In this document: one piece after another, positions 1-11,534 of the stretch
Layout: each line of letters begins with the position of its first letter
Position numbering within the stretch: position 1 is the first letter of the stretch
From: Poteriospumella lacustris
Lineage: Eukaryota; Sar; Chrysophyceae; Chromulinales; Dinobryaceae
Direction: 5' to 3'
DNA length: 64,000 nucleotides
Assembly: GCA_008000375.1 (NCBI GenBank)
Contig: SMOI01000053.1
Span: forward strand, 1-64,000
Made by a program: the position numbers and the translations under genes
Notes under the pieces: model-generated
Database searches by the model: none
The model's input: only the letters and a program-made list of their open reading frames with translations
Told to the model about the DNA's origin: nothing

Positions 1-243
1 CCTCTTCTCCACACACAACCAAAAACAACGGAAATCGATACGCGATGACGACATAAATACGGGAAACCGAGACAAGCAGCATTGGAGAACGGCTTTTCGA
101 CTTTTTCCAGTTCGCCATCGAACACCCAACAGAGTTATTCCACCACCACTTGATTCATTACCTATTCGCTGTGCTTGACGTTGTGAGGCTGGCTTATTCA
201 ATCTTATCTTGAGTTTGTCTGTGCTGCAAATACACTTCGAAAC
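1..243 (+). promoter_or_regulatory. 5' flank and 5' UTR of U2AF copy 1
   Basis: No credible coding region is seen here. From about 135 onward the sequence matches the upstream flank of the second U2AF copy (reverse strand, down from 4902) with a few substitutions and a 2-nt indel; before 135 the two flanks are unrelated. The boundary at 135 is therefore the outer edge of the duplication. Confidence 0.6.
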
Positions 244-2253
244 ATGGCAGGTCGAGGACGAGGAGCTACGCTTCCTGCTTGGATGACATCTGGCGCAGTC
301 GCTGCGACTACGGTCGTCCAACCGGATATCAACAGCAATCGATCTCAATTCAGAGAACCAACAACAGCCATGCCGTCTGTGGGTCAGGATTCGTCCGTCC
401 AGGACAAGAGCGGTCGTCGCGAGAGCAGCAGAGATCGACCGCGAGAGGAGCGATCTCGTGGGGAAGAACGACCCCGCGACCGCGACGAGCGCGATCGTGA
501 TCGTGAGCGCCGCCGAGGATCGAGATCGAGATCGAGGTAAGTACAGAATGGTACAGATTCGATGCCTCCGTGCAGGATCATGTGATGAATCGATCGCCCG
601 TTTCATGTAGAGAGCGCCGCGAACGAGAACGTGAACGAGAGCGAGACCGTCCCCGTCGTCGATCGCCATCACCGGCTCATGGAGCCCGTGAGCGATCGAA
701 TCCTGGATGGCGCCCACGTCGCGGAAAGCCCTCGAACTTCGACGTGCGTCCTCCACATGGTGTGGAGTTGCCCCCGGTCGGCGTGAAGAGCATGATCAAC
801 GGAGTGCCGAACTCGTATTTCAGTTTCTCCAGCAATCCTCTCGCGTTGGCGGGGCAGATTCAGCAAGCGTTGAAGGAGAAGGGGCCCAACTATGCTCCTC
901 CGCCGACCATGCCAGCAGCTGCTATCGCCTCGACTGCTCCCCGCGGCTCTGGTCCGACGGCGGTGGACAACTCGTCGGCGACTCGCCACGCCCGCAGAAT
1001 CTACGCCGGCGGTATTCCCACGAATGTCACGGAGCAGGAGATTGTGGACTTCTTCAATCGCATCGTCACGCAAGGACTGTATCCGCTTCCCTTCGATACG
1101 CCTCCGGTGATCAAGGCGTATTTGAATTTGGAGAAAGTGTTCGCGTTTGTGGAGATGATCTCGATCGAGTTGGCGACGGCGTGTATGGCGTTGGACGGAG
1201 TTCGCTTCGACCACTGGTCGGGCACCTATACACTGCGTGTGCGCCGCCCGAACGACTACCGACCGGAGTTGGTGCCGAAAGAGTTGGCGCCGATCCCGGA
1301 GTTCCGTTCGGACTTCCTCGCTCAGTACGGTTGCACACCCAGCCTCGGCAACGGTGGCAACTTCGGCCCGGGCAAGTTGTTTGTGGGTGGAGTACCGCAC
1401 AACTTGGGCGACGAGCAGATCTTGGAGCTGCTGCGCACATGTGGCGAGGTGAAGATCTTCAACTTGGTGAAGGACCCGGGGTCGATGATGAGCCGCGGCT
1501 ACTGTTTCTGCGAGTACGCCACGATGGAACAAGCGGAGTTCGCGATCCAAGTGCTGAATGACATGGTGGTGGGCGATCGCAAGCTGACTGTGCGCTTTGC
1601 GTCGCAGCAACCAGGAGCACAGACCGCGGCTCTTCCGCAAGGTGGACTGGGTATGTCGAACCCGCTGCTGGCCATGTCGAACATCGGTGGATTCCAACAA
1701 GCGGGCCAGCCGTTCATGGCACAGCCACAGCAGTCCTTTGGCGGCTTTGGCGGCAACGGCCAAGGAACGAATGGTGGCAGCTTTTACAACAACCAGCCGC
1801 AAGCAGCGTACGGCTCGAGCAACGGCTACGGTGGGTCAGCGGCGGCTGTGGTACCGCCGAACCCATTGATGGCGGCGCTACCGACGCGAGTGCTGAAGCT
1901 GACCAACATGGTCACGCACGACGACCTGGAGAACGACGCGGAATATGCGGACATCAAGGAGGACGTGAAGCTGGAGTGCCAAGAGCACGGCAAGGTCCTC
2001 AACGTCATCATTCCCAGAGCGAAGGATGGGTTCCCAATGCACGCGGAAGGAGCGATCTACGTGGAGTTTACGGAGACCTCCACGGCTCAGTCGGCGGCGA
2101 TGGCTCTGAACGGTCGCAAGTTTGTCGACCGCACAGTTGTGGTTCAATATGTAAGTGGCTTGATGGATTTGCTGTCCTCGTCGAACATGTGTCTAACGTC
2201 GCTTGTGAATGTAGTTTGACGAGATTAAGTTTGCGCAGCGGCAGCTGTTTTAG
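135..2253 (+). repeat. Left arm of U2AF inverted duplication
   Basis: This arm is the reverse complement of 2782-4902. Over the gene the two arms are co-linear without indels: every exon boundary mirrors around a position sum of 5035. From the first ATG to just before the last exon, introns included, the arms read identically. Differences appear only at the edges: in the upstream flank and in the final 15 bases of the terminal exon. Confidence 0.93.
244..2253 (+). CDS. U2AF2: U2AF large subunit (U2AF65-like), copy 1
   Basis: Splicing factor that recognises the 3' splice-site polypyrimidine tract. Exons are 244-536, 611-2150 and 2215-2253, all with GT-AG introns, giving 623 aa. The N-terminus (about 1-125) is an Arg/Ser/Glu-rich RS-type region. 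RRM1 lies at about 225-314 (RNP2 'RRIYAGGIP'), RRM2 at about 353-430 ('GKLFVGGVP', 'GYCFCEY'), a Gly/Gln/Ala-rich linker at about 435-520, and a UHM-type third RRM at about 522-623 with an 'RKF' R-x-F motif. Human U2AF65 is 475 aa, so the linker and RS region are enlarged. The segment at about 138-148 ('NFDVRPPHG') sits where the U2AF1-binding ULM is expected, but Phe141 replaces the Trp. A near-identical copy lies tail to tail at 2782-4791. The order RRM1-RRM2-UHM makes the family assignment firm. Confidence 0.93.
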
Positions 2254-2781
2254 GCGTCGAGTGGTTGGTGATGACGTTAGATTTGTGGTTGAAGTACTTG
2301 GTGTTGGCACGTTTGTCGTTCGTAGGTGGAGATGCAAGTGTCATTGTATTGTAACCGTTTCTATAAATCTACCATTTCGCACATCTCGTGTTTCTGAGCT
2401 GTTAGTATTTCTATCGATGCTCCTTCTTTTCCATCTCAACAGGCTGGCTCTGCTCAGAACAAACGTCAGCGAAGGTTGATGATGAGGCTCTGAGGCCTGA
2501 CGCGAGAAGGCTGATCCCTTCCACGCCTTCACCCACCTGCAACTGCTACCGTTTGGTCGGCCAGGTCAAGCAACAACAACTCATCGGACTTCCCAACAAC
2601 ATAGAATGGTTACAATAGATCTGACTTTGCAATATGTTACATCTCCTTCGGGAACGGTAATCGTGACAACACTAGTTACTACCAAACCAACAAACGCCGA
2701 TCATCGACCAACAGCCTCGGCCTCCAACAGCTGCTGTCGCGCAATCCTAATCTAGTCCACCTTCTTCCACATGCGACAAAC
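2254..2781. other. Spacer between the U2AF copies
   Basis: Both U2AF genes terminate into this unique spacer, so it must hold two convergent 3' UTRs. No gene is seen. Bases 2729-2777 are a degraded direct copy of 2788-2837, which spans the acceptor site and terminal exon of copy 2. In minus-strand sense the relic still reads like the final exon but carries an early stop. The rest of the spacer is unassigned. Confidence 0.6.
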
Positions 2782-4791
2782 TTAGAACAGTTGCCGCTGC
2801 GCAAACTTAATCTCGTCAAACTACATTCACAAGCGACGTTAGACACATGTTCGACGAGGACAGCAAATCCATCAAGCCACTTACATATTGAACCACAACT
2901 GTGCGGTCGACAAACTTGCGACCGTTCAGAGCCATCGCCGCCGACTGAGCCGTGGAGGTCTCCGTAAACTCCACGTAGATCGCTCCTTCCGCGTGCATTG
3001 GGAACCCATCCTTCGCTCTGGGAATGATGACGTTGAGGACCTTGCCGTGCTCTTGGCACTCCAGCTTCACGTCCTCCTTGATGTCCGCATATTCCGCGTC
3101 GTTCTCCAGGTCGTCGTGCGTGACCATGTTGGTCAGCTTCAGCACTCGCGTCGGTAGCGCCGCCATCAATGGGTTCGGCGGTACCACAGCCGCCGCTGAC
3201 CCACCGTAGCCGTTGCTCGAGCCGTACGCTGCTTGCGGCTGGTTGTTGTAAAAGCTGCCACCATTCGTTCCTTGGCCGTTGCCGCCAAAGCCGCCAAAGG
3301 ACTGCTGTGGCTGTGCCATGAACGGCTGGCCCGCTTGTTGGAATCCACCGATGTTCGACATGGCCAGCAGCGGGTTCGACATACCCAGTCCACCTTGCGG
3401 AAGAGCCGCGGTCTGTGCTCCTGGTTGCTGCGACGCAAAGCGCACAGTCAGCTTGCGATCGCCCACCACCATGTCATTCAGCACTTGGATCGCGAACTCC
3501 GCTTGTTCCATCGTGGCGTACTCGCAGAAACAGTAGCCGCGGCTCATCATCGACCCCGGGTCCTTCACCAAGTTGAAGATCTTCACCTCGCCACATGTGC
3601 GCAGCAGCTCCAAGATCTGCTCGTCGCCCAAGTTGTGCGGTACTCCACCCACAAACAACTTGCCCGGGCCGAAGTTGCCACCGTTGCCGAGGCTGGGTGT
3701 GCAACCGTACTGAGCGAGGAAGTCCGAACGGAACTCCGGGATCGGCGCCAACTCTTTCGGCACCAACTCCGGTCGGTAGTCGTTCGGGCGGCGCACACGC
3801 AGTGTATAGGTGCCCGACCAGTGGTCGAAGCGAACTCCGTCCAACGCCATACACGCCGTCGCCAACTCGATCGAGATCATCTCCACAAACGCGAACACTT
3901 TCTCCAAATTCAAATACGCCTTGATCACCGGAGGCGTATCGAAGGGAAGCGGATACAGTCCTTGCGTGACGATGCGATTGAAGAAGTCCACAATCTCCTG
4001 CTCCGTGACATTCGTGGGAATACCGCCGGCGTAGATTCTGCGGGCGTGGCGAGTCGCCGACGAGTTGTCCACCGCCGTCGGACCAGAGCCGCGGGGAGCA
4101 GTCGAGGCGATAGCAGCTGCTGGCATGGTCGGCGGAGGAGCATAGTTGGGCCCCTTCTCCTTCAACGCTTGCTGAATCTGCCCCGCCAACGCGAGAGGAT
4201 TGCTGGAGAAACTGAAATACGAGTTCGGCACTCCGTTGATCATGCTCTTCACGCCGACCGGGGGCAACTCCACACCATGTGGAGGACGCACGTCGAAGTT
4301 CGAGGGCTTTCCGCGACGTGGGCGCCATCCAGGATTCGATCGCTCACGGGCTCCATGAGCCGGTGATGGCGATCGACGACGGGGACGGTCTCGCTCTCGT
4401 TCACGTTCTCGTTCGCGGCGCTCTCTACATGAAACGGGCGATCGATTCATCACATGATCCTGCACGGAGGCATCGAATCTGTACCATTCTGTACTTACCT
4501 CGATCTCGATCTCGATCCTCGGCGGCGCTCACGATCACGATCGCGCTCGTCGCGGTCGCGGGGTCGTTCTTCCCCACGAGATCGCTCCTCTCGCGGTCGA
4601 TCTCTGCTGCTCTCGCGACGACCGCTCTTGTCCTGGACGGACGAATCCTGACCCACAGACGGCATGGCTGTTGTTGGTTCTCTGAATTGAGATCGATTGC
4701 TGTTGATATCCGGTTGGACGACCGTAGTCGCAGCGACTGCGCCAGATGTCATCCAAGCAGGAAGCGTTGCTCCTCGTCCACGACCTGCCAT
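2782..4791 (-). CDS. U2AF2: U2AF large subunit (U2AF65-like), copy 2
   Basis: Mirror-image copy of the gene at 244-2253. Exons on the minus strand are 4499-4791, 2885-4424 and 2782-2820, giving 623 aa. The predicted protein is identical to copy 1; the terminal exon differs only at silent positions and in the stop codon. It has the same RS region, RRM1, RRM2 and UHM, and the same Phe in the ULM-like motif. Its upstream flank is related to that of copy 1 for about 110 bp and then diverges, so the two copies may have different promoters. The next gene ends at 5083, leaving only 291 bp upstream. Intact reading frames and splice sites suggest that both copies are functional. Confidence 0.92.
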
Positions 4792-4902
4792 GTTTCGAAG
4801 TGTATTTGCTGCACAGACAAACTCAAGATAAGATTGAATAAACCAGCCTCACAACAGTCAAGCACAGCGAATAGATAGTAAATCAAGTGGTGGTGGAATA
4901 AA
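2782..4902 (-). repeat. Right arm of U2AF inverted duplication
   Basis: Reverse complement of 135-2253. Arm identity stops abruptly after the stop codons: copy 1 ends with ctg-ttt-tag and copy 2 with ctg-ttc-taa, and the sequence beyond is unrelated. Confidence 0.93.
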
Positions 4903-5082
4903 AACGACGAGACGTCGTGGTGGCGGATGCTGCGGCCTGATGATGTTGTGGGTGGAAAAGGGCGGGAATCCGGAAACACCACCGTGAGATTCTTGGAAAA
5001 ACGACTTAAGAACTTCTCGTACAGCGGCGACACAGACAGAGCAGTAAACAACTACACCACCACAACTACAACTACGGTTTAA

Positions 5083-7533
5083 CTATCCCTCTTTCTTCTG
5101 CTGCTGCGATTGCTGCAAGAACTTTTGGATATTTGAAGCCAGTCGCTTGTTCGAAGCAGGTGCCGGAGCAGGTGCCGGAGCAGGTGCGGGGGCAGGTGCC
5201 GGAGCAGGTGCTGGAGGCGCGGACGCTGAAGGAGGCGCTGATACCGATGACGGTGTAGGATGAAGAGGTACTGCAGCACTTTTCTGGACCGATTGTGGTG
5301 TATTGTTGGCGATGGGAATTTTAGTGCTGTCGGGGGTTGGAGCCACAGAAGACGCGAACGGCGACGGAAACGACAGGGAATCGAATAGATCGAACGCCGA
5401 CGCGGCTTTTGCTGGTGGCGGCGGAGAAGGCTCGGAAAAGTCAAAGTCCATATCCAAAAGCTGCTCTTCTTTTGGAATCGAAGGTTGTTGGATGTTTGGT
5501 CGATCGCTTTGGCCTGAAGAATCGACTGTTTCTACGGAGACCTTCTCAATCTCACGGGAAGACAAGTTATCCTTGCGGTCTTCTGTAGATTGCGGAGTTT
5601 GATTCTCCTGAGTGTCATCTTCCGTTCGTTCAAAGGTAATCTCCAGCATATCACCAAGATCTTCCAATGACGTCTCCACCATTTCCTCTTCAGTTTTCAT
5701 GAACTGTCGCCGTTGGCTCGGCTGGTATTCCGTTACCATAAACAGTTTCTCCTGTAAAAGCCGACACAGTCATCATCCCATCGCTCGAACAAACGTACCA
5801 ATCAAGAAACAGCACCAAGAAACATACCTTAATAATGAAATCCATCACGTCAAACACCCGCACAGCAAAATCTGCGGTGGACTCTGTAAACTGTATTTCA
5901 TATGAGATACCAGAGAAATCCACCACACGAATCGAATAAGCACCAGACAAGGACGACAATTCCACACGCGCATCATCATCTCCTGGTCCCTTTGTAATGA
6001 TACGAGCTTTGGTAGGTGAAACAGGATCCTTTGATGGTGGAGGATATGATACCGACGACAACAACTTGGAACCCATGAACAACTCCAGCGTCTTCATCGA
6101 GCTGAAGGGAATCACCACCATCGTTGGCAAGCTACCAAGAATCGCGTTGGCAGAGTAACTGAAGAAATGGCTGAGCGTCAGATAAACGTTTCCTTTTTTG
6201 CCATCCACTTGACCCATGGCGTCAACCAACAAAGGTTGTGATTCATCGACAAATGAGAACTTCTCTTGGACCGATAATTGCAGCTTTTTGTCCGCGGATA
6301 ACATGGAAAAGCCCCAGCTTTGCAACAAGCCAGAATTGTTCACAGCAGAAGAAGCGGAAAAGCGATCATGAAGCGTCAGCAGTAACTGAATTTTAAACCT
6401 TCGCAACGCCTCGTATCGATCTTTCACCGACATGATCTTGCGTTGGACGCGTACGCCGTATTCTTCTGCAGCCCATTGCGATAATTGCTGCTGTAAATCA
6501 TTTAGAATGAAGGCCACTTGGCATCCATATTTGTCATAATCTTCCGAACTGAATGTGTGAACGCCCAATTGAACCATATCGAATCGTTTTTCACCAGCAG
6601 TGACCTTCCGAGCCTGGACGAATTCTCTGTAGTTCCTTCGTGCGCGAAGAAGCATCAGACGCGTTAACTCAGCGTTGACATCCCGCACACTACTGGAACG
6701 CTTCAAAGTCAGAGGATAGGATGTCAAAGACACCTTTTCTGGTACACTGGGTAGATTGAGTGCCGCTCGTACATAGGTTGGCTTCAATAGCGTCATGAGC
6801 CTGGCGCATTTGAGCTCGTACGACTTCATGGCCTCATCAATCTTTGTAACTTCTTCAGTGAGTCTCTCGTTCATGTTTTGTGCCACAGCCCCTTGAAGAT
6901 CGCGAATATAGCCCAAATCCAATATGCAATCCGGCATACTGGCACTTAATGGAGTAACGTCGATGGCGTTGTAGTCGACAACTTGATTTGCATTGAGAGC
7001 TGTATACAGGTGATCAAAGAGCTCAGTAGCAAACGACGAAAGCTCCGCAATTTGCTTTGGAGTATATGTGAGGGATTTGCTTGACCCCACATTGATGAAA
7101 ACAATTCTTCGCAAATCCCTGTTGGCTCCAATCACTGCCGTAATTTCGTTCCAAATTGAGTTTTCATGCGAAGACGCTACCATCAACATAGGACAATAGA
7201 CCACACTACCAGGAGGTAAGTTATGAGCCACAGCATCCTCAGGATATCTCTTGCCCATTCTTCCTCCAAGGGAGAAAAGAACCTGTTCAACTAATGAGAT
7301 AAGTGTTTCCTCCTTGCAATCTGGCCTAACGAGGATCTCGGCTGATTGGGACCACGGTCGGACCATTAAAGAAGTACCAGAGACGAATCTCTCACCATGA
7401 TCACGACTATTGGCATCTTCGGTAAAGATAGAAATCTATAGTTGATCAGGAACAAACGAAACGTTAAGCTGGCAAATATCGAAAATCCGTAGTCGCTCCG
7501 AACTCTTCTCACCTGCTTGGTCGATTCAGACAT
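5083..7533 (-). CDS. Unrecognised protein with GRAM/PH-like segment
   Basis: I do not recognise the family. Exons are 7513-7533 (seven codons, MSESTKQ), 5828-7435 and 5083-5751, all in phase, giving 765 aa. Residues about 30-270 look alpha-helical and globular. A segment at about 395-430 ('GNVYLTLSHFFSY', then 'TMVVIPFSSMKTLEL') has the strand pattern of a GRAM or PH-like membrane-binding domain, followed at about 490-540 by a region ending 'VFDVMDFIIK'. The C-terminal third is acidic and disordered, with a run of about ten Ala-Pro dipeptides (encoded near 5159-5215) and a Gln/Lys-rich tail. There is no signal peptide or membrane segment. It shares a 439-bp intergenic region with the UGP/PGM gene on the opposite strand. 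A role at membranes is a guess from the GRAM-like segment only. Confidence 0.75.
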
Positions 7534-7972
7534 TATGAAGTTCAACTTCTCACACACGAGGACAAAACTGACTCTTCTCAAAGAAAATTCAAGCGATGCC
7601 GACAATACCGAATGTGTATCAAGTTCTTCTTTCTTTGTGATTGTTTTCATTATGGGACAGTGCTTCGATGCTTCGCCTTCGATGATGCAAGTCGTTGTCG
7701 TCGTCGTCTCGTCTCGCCTCGTCTCGTCGTCGTCGTGCACAAAGGGGGAAAGTCAAAAGGTTCTCTTAGTTTAACGTAGTCTATCGATGAGACGTCCAAC
7801 TAGACGTCGCTTTGCAGCGTGTCGTTGCATTTCATCGCCGAAAGTTGAGCTCGTCGTCGACGCAGCAGCGGAAAAGATTTTTCTTGCGTTGGCAGCGCAG
7901 GACCTGACAGCAACGAATTTACAAACATATTCCCTCTGTCATTGCATTAATTTCAGATCTAAGAGAATAAGA
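7534..7972. promoter_or_regulatory. Divergent intergenic region, GRAM-like gene and UGP/PGM
   Basis: The region lies between two start codons that face away from each other, so it probably holds both promoters. It contains a TCG/TCTCG microsatellite-like run at about 7688-7735. I see no conserved element that I can name. Confidence 0.5.
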
Positions 7973-10900
7973 ATGGCATCTGCTGATTTTGACACTCGCT
8001 TTGCTCCATTTGAGGTATGAATGAGACTTTTTCGTATCAACTGTTTCGTGCAACACTTTTCGCTGACTGTGGAACTATGTATACAGGAGAAAATGAGAAA
8101 AGAAGGTCTTTCTGATGCAGCGATTGCTGCATTCCGTCATTCATATGCGGAGCTTGTCTCTGGATCCTCTGGAATGATCAAGGAATCTGATATCGCCGCT
8201 GTCCAGTCGCTGCCCGACTTGGACGCAGATATCCGTGGCAAGACTTCCTTCTCTCCTTCATTGTTGCAGCAAACGGTGGTATTGAAGTTGAATGGTGGAT
8301 TGGGTACTTCGATGGGCTTGGACAAAGCGAAGTCGCTGCTTGAAGTGAAGTCGGGAAATACTTTCCTGGATTTCACTGCGAAGCAAGTTGAGTCGATGAG
8401 AAAGAACTTTCACGCCAACGTGACTTTCATGCTGATGAACAGCTTCAATACTTCGAAGGATACCTTGTCTTTCCTCCAGAAGTATCCAACCTTCATCAAT
8501 GATCCCAAGATTGAGTTGGTGCAAAACAAGGTGCCAAAAGTGGAGAAAGGCTCGTTGAAGCCTGCTGAATGGGGTATCAACCGCAACTTGGAATGGTGCC
8601 CTCCCGGACACGGTGACTTGTACACTGCATTATATGGCTCTGGCAAATTGGACTCGTTGCTTGCGGACGGTATTCGTTACATGTTTGTTAGCAACTCCGA
8701 CAACTTGGGTGCAACTTTGGATATCGGTACGATCCACGACGTTTTTCACAGTGCCGAATGAACCGCCTCTGACGTCTCACGGATTTTGATGTGTAGATCT
8801 TTTGGCGTATTTTGCGGAGCAGAACAAGCCGTTCCTTATGGAGTGCTGCAGAAGAACTGAAGCCGACAAGAAAGGTGGTCATTTGGCCCAGCGTCGCTCG
8901 GATGGTCGCTTGATTCTTCGTGAATCTGCCCAGTGCGCCAAGGAAGACGAAGGATCTTTCCAAGATGTTTCTTGCCACAAATACTTCAACACCAACAATC
9001 TGTGGGTGAGATTGGATTTGTTGAAGGAGCTCATGGATGCTCGTGGTGGATTTGTGCCATTGCCGACCATTTTCAACGGAAAGACCGTGGATCCTCAACA
9101 GGACTCTTCCACCCCGGTTTTCCAATTGGAAACAGCTATGGGTGCAGCTATTGAATGCTTTGAAGGTGCTGGTGCTGTCTGCGTTTCACGTGATCGATTT
9201 GCGCCTGTGAAGAAGTGCAGTGATTTGTTGCTCCTTCGTTCTGATGCTTACATGGTCGATGAGTCGAATGTGCTGGTATTGAACCCTAAGTGCAACGGTC
9301 AAGCACCGATCGTGGATTTGGATGACAAGAAGTACAAGTTGGTTCAGAATTTGGAGGCTGCTACTCGTTCTGGATATCCTTCATTGGTGGAGTGTCGCAA
9401 GGTATCGGTCAAGGGAGAAGTGTGGTTGTCGAGCCGCAACGTCTTCAAAGGGGAAGTGAAAATCGTCAACAACTCGTCGGAACCCAAGGTGTTACCTCCT
9501 GGAGAATATGTCGACACTACGGTTGATTTGACGGACGCTCCTGGTCTTGGTGCTTTGCGTCCTTTCACGGTGTCGTCCACACCGTTTTTGGATCAAAAGC
9601 CTGGTACTTCCGGTGTGCGCAAGAAGACTCGTGTCTTCACACAGGCGAATTATTTGGAAAACTTTGTGCAATCCACTTTGAATGCCTTGGTGGCGAATGG
9701 TACTGATATTTCGACGGGATCATTGGTCGTTGGCGGTGATGGTCGTTATTTCAACCCGGAGGCCATTCAAACGATTATCAAGATTGCTGTGGCGAATGGT
9801 GTCCAACGAGTGGTCGTTGGTGAGAATGGCTTGTTGTCTACGCCTGCTGTATCTGCGATTATTCGTGAACGTGGGCCAGTTTGGCAGAAGGCCTTTGGTG
9901 CTTTCATTTTGACTGCGTCACACAACCCCGGTGGACCTGAAGAAGACTTCGGTATCAAGTACAACTGCGAAAACGGTGGCCCTGCTCCTGAAAAATTGAC
10001 CGATGCTATCTTTGAAGTCACGAAGACAATTACCTCGTATCGTATTTGCTCCAATTTCCCTCAGGTTGACACGTCCGTTCTTGGTTCCACCACCGTGTCG
10101 AGCAATGATGGCTTCCAACACGTCGCAGTTGATGTCATCAGTGCATCGGAACATCATGTCAACTTGCTTAAGACGATCTTCAATTTCGATGCGATTCGTC
10201 GTTTGATTCAACGTCCGGATTTCTCTTTCAAGTATGATTGCATGCACGGTGTGCAGGGACCTTATGCACATCGTGTCTTCGTGGACGAGTTGGGTGCGTC
10301 GCCCGATGTGTTGTTGAATGCCATTCCGAAGAATGATTTCAACGGTGGCCATGCGGATCCCAACTTGACCTATGCCCGGGACATTTGCAATGTTATGGGT
10401 GTTGATGCGAAGGGATTGCCTCAGGCGACTGCCACGGAGCCTCCTACCTTTGGTGCTGCCTGTGACGGTGATGCTGATCGTAACATGATCTTGGGCAAGC
10501 GTTTCTTCGTGACGCCATCAGATTCCTTGGCGATCTTAACTGCTCATGCTGATATCATTCCTTTCTTCAAGCAACAAGGTGGTCTTAGAAGTGTTGCTCG
10601 CTCGATGCCCACCTCTGGAGCGGTCGATCTGGTTGCCAAGAAACTCAACTTGCATTTGTTTGAGACCCCCACTGGCTGGAAGTTCTTTGGCAACGCGATG
10701 GACTCAAAGGTGCTGTTCAATGGTCCGCAGTACAATCCGATTATTTGCGGTGAAGAGTCATTTGGAACGGGATCTGATCACGTTCGTGAGAAGGATGGCA
10801 TGTGGGCTGTGTTGGCTTGGTTGTCCATTTTGGCCTTCTACAACGAAGATACGGCGGTAAGAACTTCACATTTGCTTTTTTTTCTTGATAACCGTTCACG

Positions 10901-11394
10901 TCCTTGACTCATCTCTTCTGCTCCGATTGTAGAAACCTTTCGTTCACGTCGAAGACATTGTCAAGAAGCACTGGGAGACCTATGGTCGTAACTTCTATTG
11001 CCGTTACGACTATGAAGGCGTCGACACGGCCGCTGCGAATCGTTTGATGAAGCATCTCCGCGATTCCTTTGCGACTTTACCGGGCCAAACGTTTGGTTCG
11101 TACACCGTTCAAATTGCTGATGAATTCACGTATCTGGACCCCGTGGACAAGTCCATCTCTCACAACCAGGGTATTCGCATCTTGTTCTCGGATGGATCAC
11201 GCATTGTGTTCCGTTTGTCTGGTACCGCGGGTAGCGGGGCCACTGTCCGCATGTATCTGGAGAAATACGAAGCGGATCGTAGCCAAATCCTTGTACACAC
11301 GGCGGAAGCCCTGAAGGAGTTGGTAGAAGTCGCCTTCCGTATCAGTCAGATCAAGGAAATCACTGGCTTCGAAGAGCCCACCGTCATCACTTGA
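7973..11394 (+). CDS. Fused UDP-glucose pyrophosphorylase / phosphoglucomutase
   Basis: Bifunctional enzyme interconverting glucose-6-phosphate, glucose-1-phosphate and UDP-glucose. Exons are 7973-8014, 8087-8726, 8797-10856 and 10933-11394, giving 1067 aa with every junction in phase. Residues 1 to about 480 are a complete UGP: 'LNGGLGTSMG' nucleotide loop, 'NSDNLGATLD', and 'ADKKGGHLA' further on. From about 485 ('DQKPGTSG') to the end is a complete phosphohexomutase: active-site serine in 'TASHNPGG' (about 600), metal loop 'DGDADRN' (about 781), sugar loop 'GEESFGTGSD' (about 878), and the C-terminal phosphate-binding 'RLSGTAGSG'. The 8726/8797 intron falls inside the UGP core, and skipping it restores the family motif. 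Such fusions are known from stramenopiles such as oomycetes and diatoms. No targeting peptide is seen, so a cytosolic location is likely. The precursor for beta-glucan or glycoconjugates would be made in two coupled steps. Confidence 0.95.
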
Positions 11395-11534
11395 ACGGTC
11401 GCACCACACATCTACCTGTAACCTATGCAGTTCAGTCTTACGATCTGTTTCAATCAATTCAAAGGAAAATAAGCAACATCTTGTCGTTGGTGGTGGTGGT
11501 AATCAACGATTTATTAGAATACAAAGCGACCGAG

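Noticed and set aside
669-1802. Long open frames opposite and out of phase within both U2AF copies (377 and 284 codons)
   Set aside because: They are shadows of the strongly biased U2AF coding sequence; the same frames recur only because the gene is duplicated.
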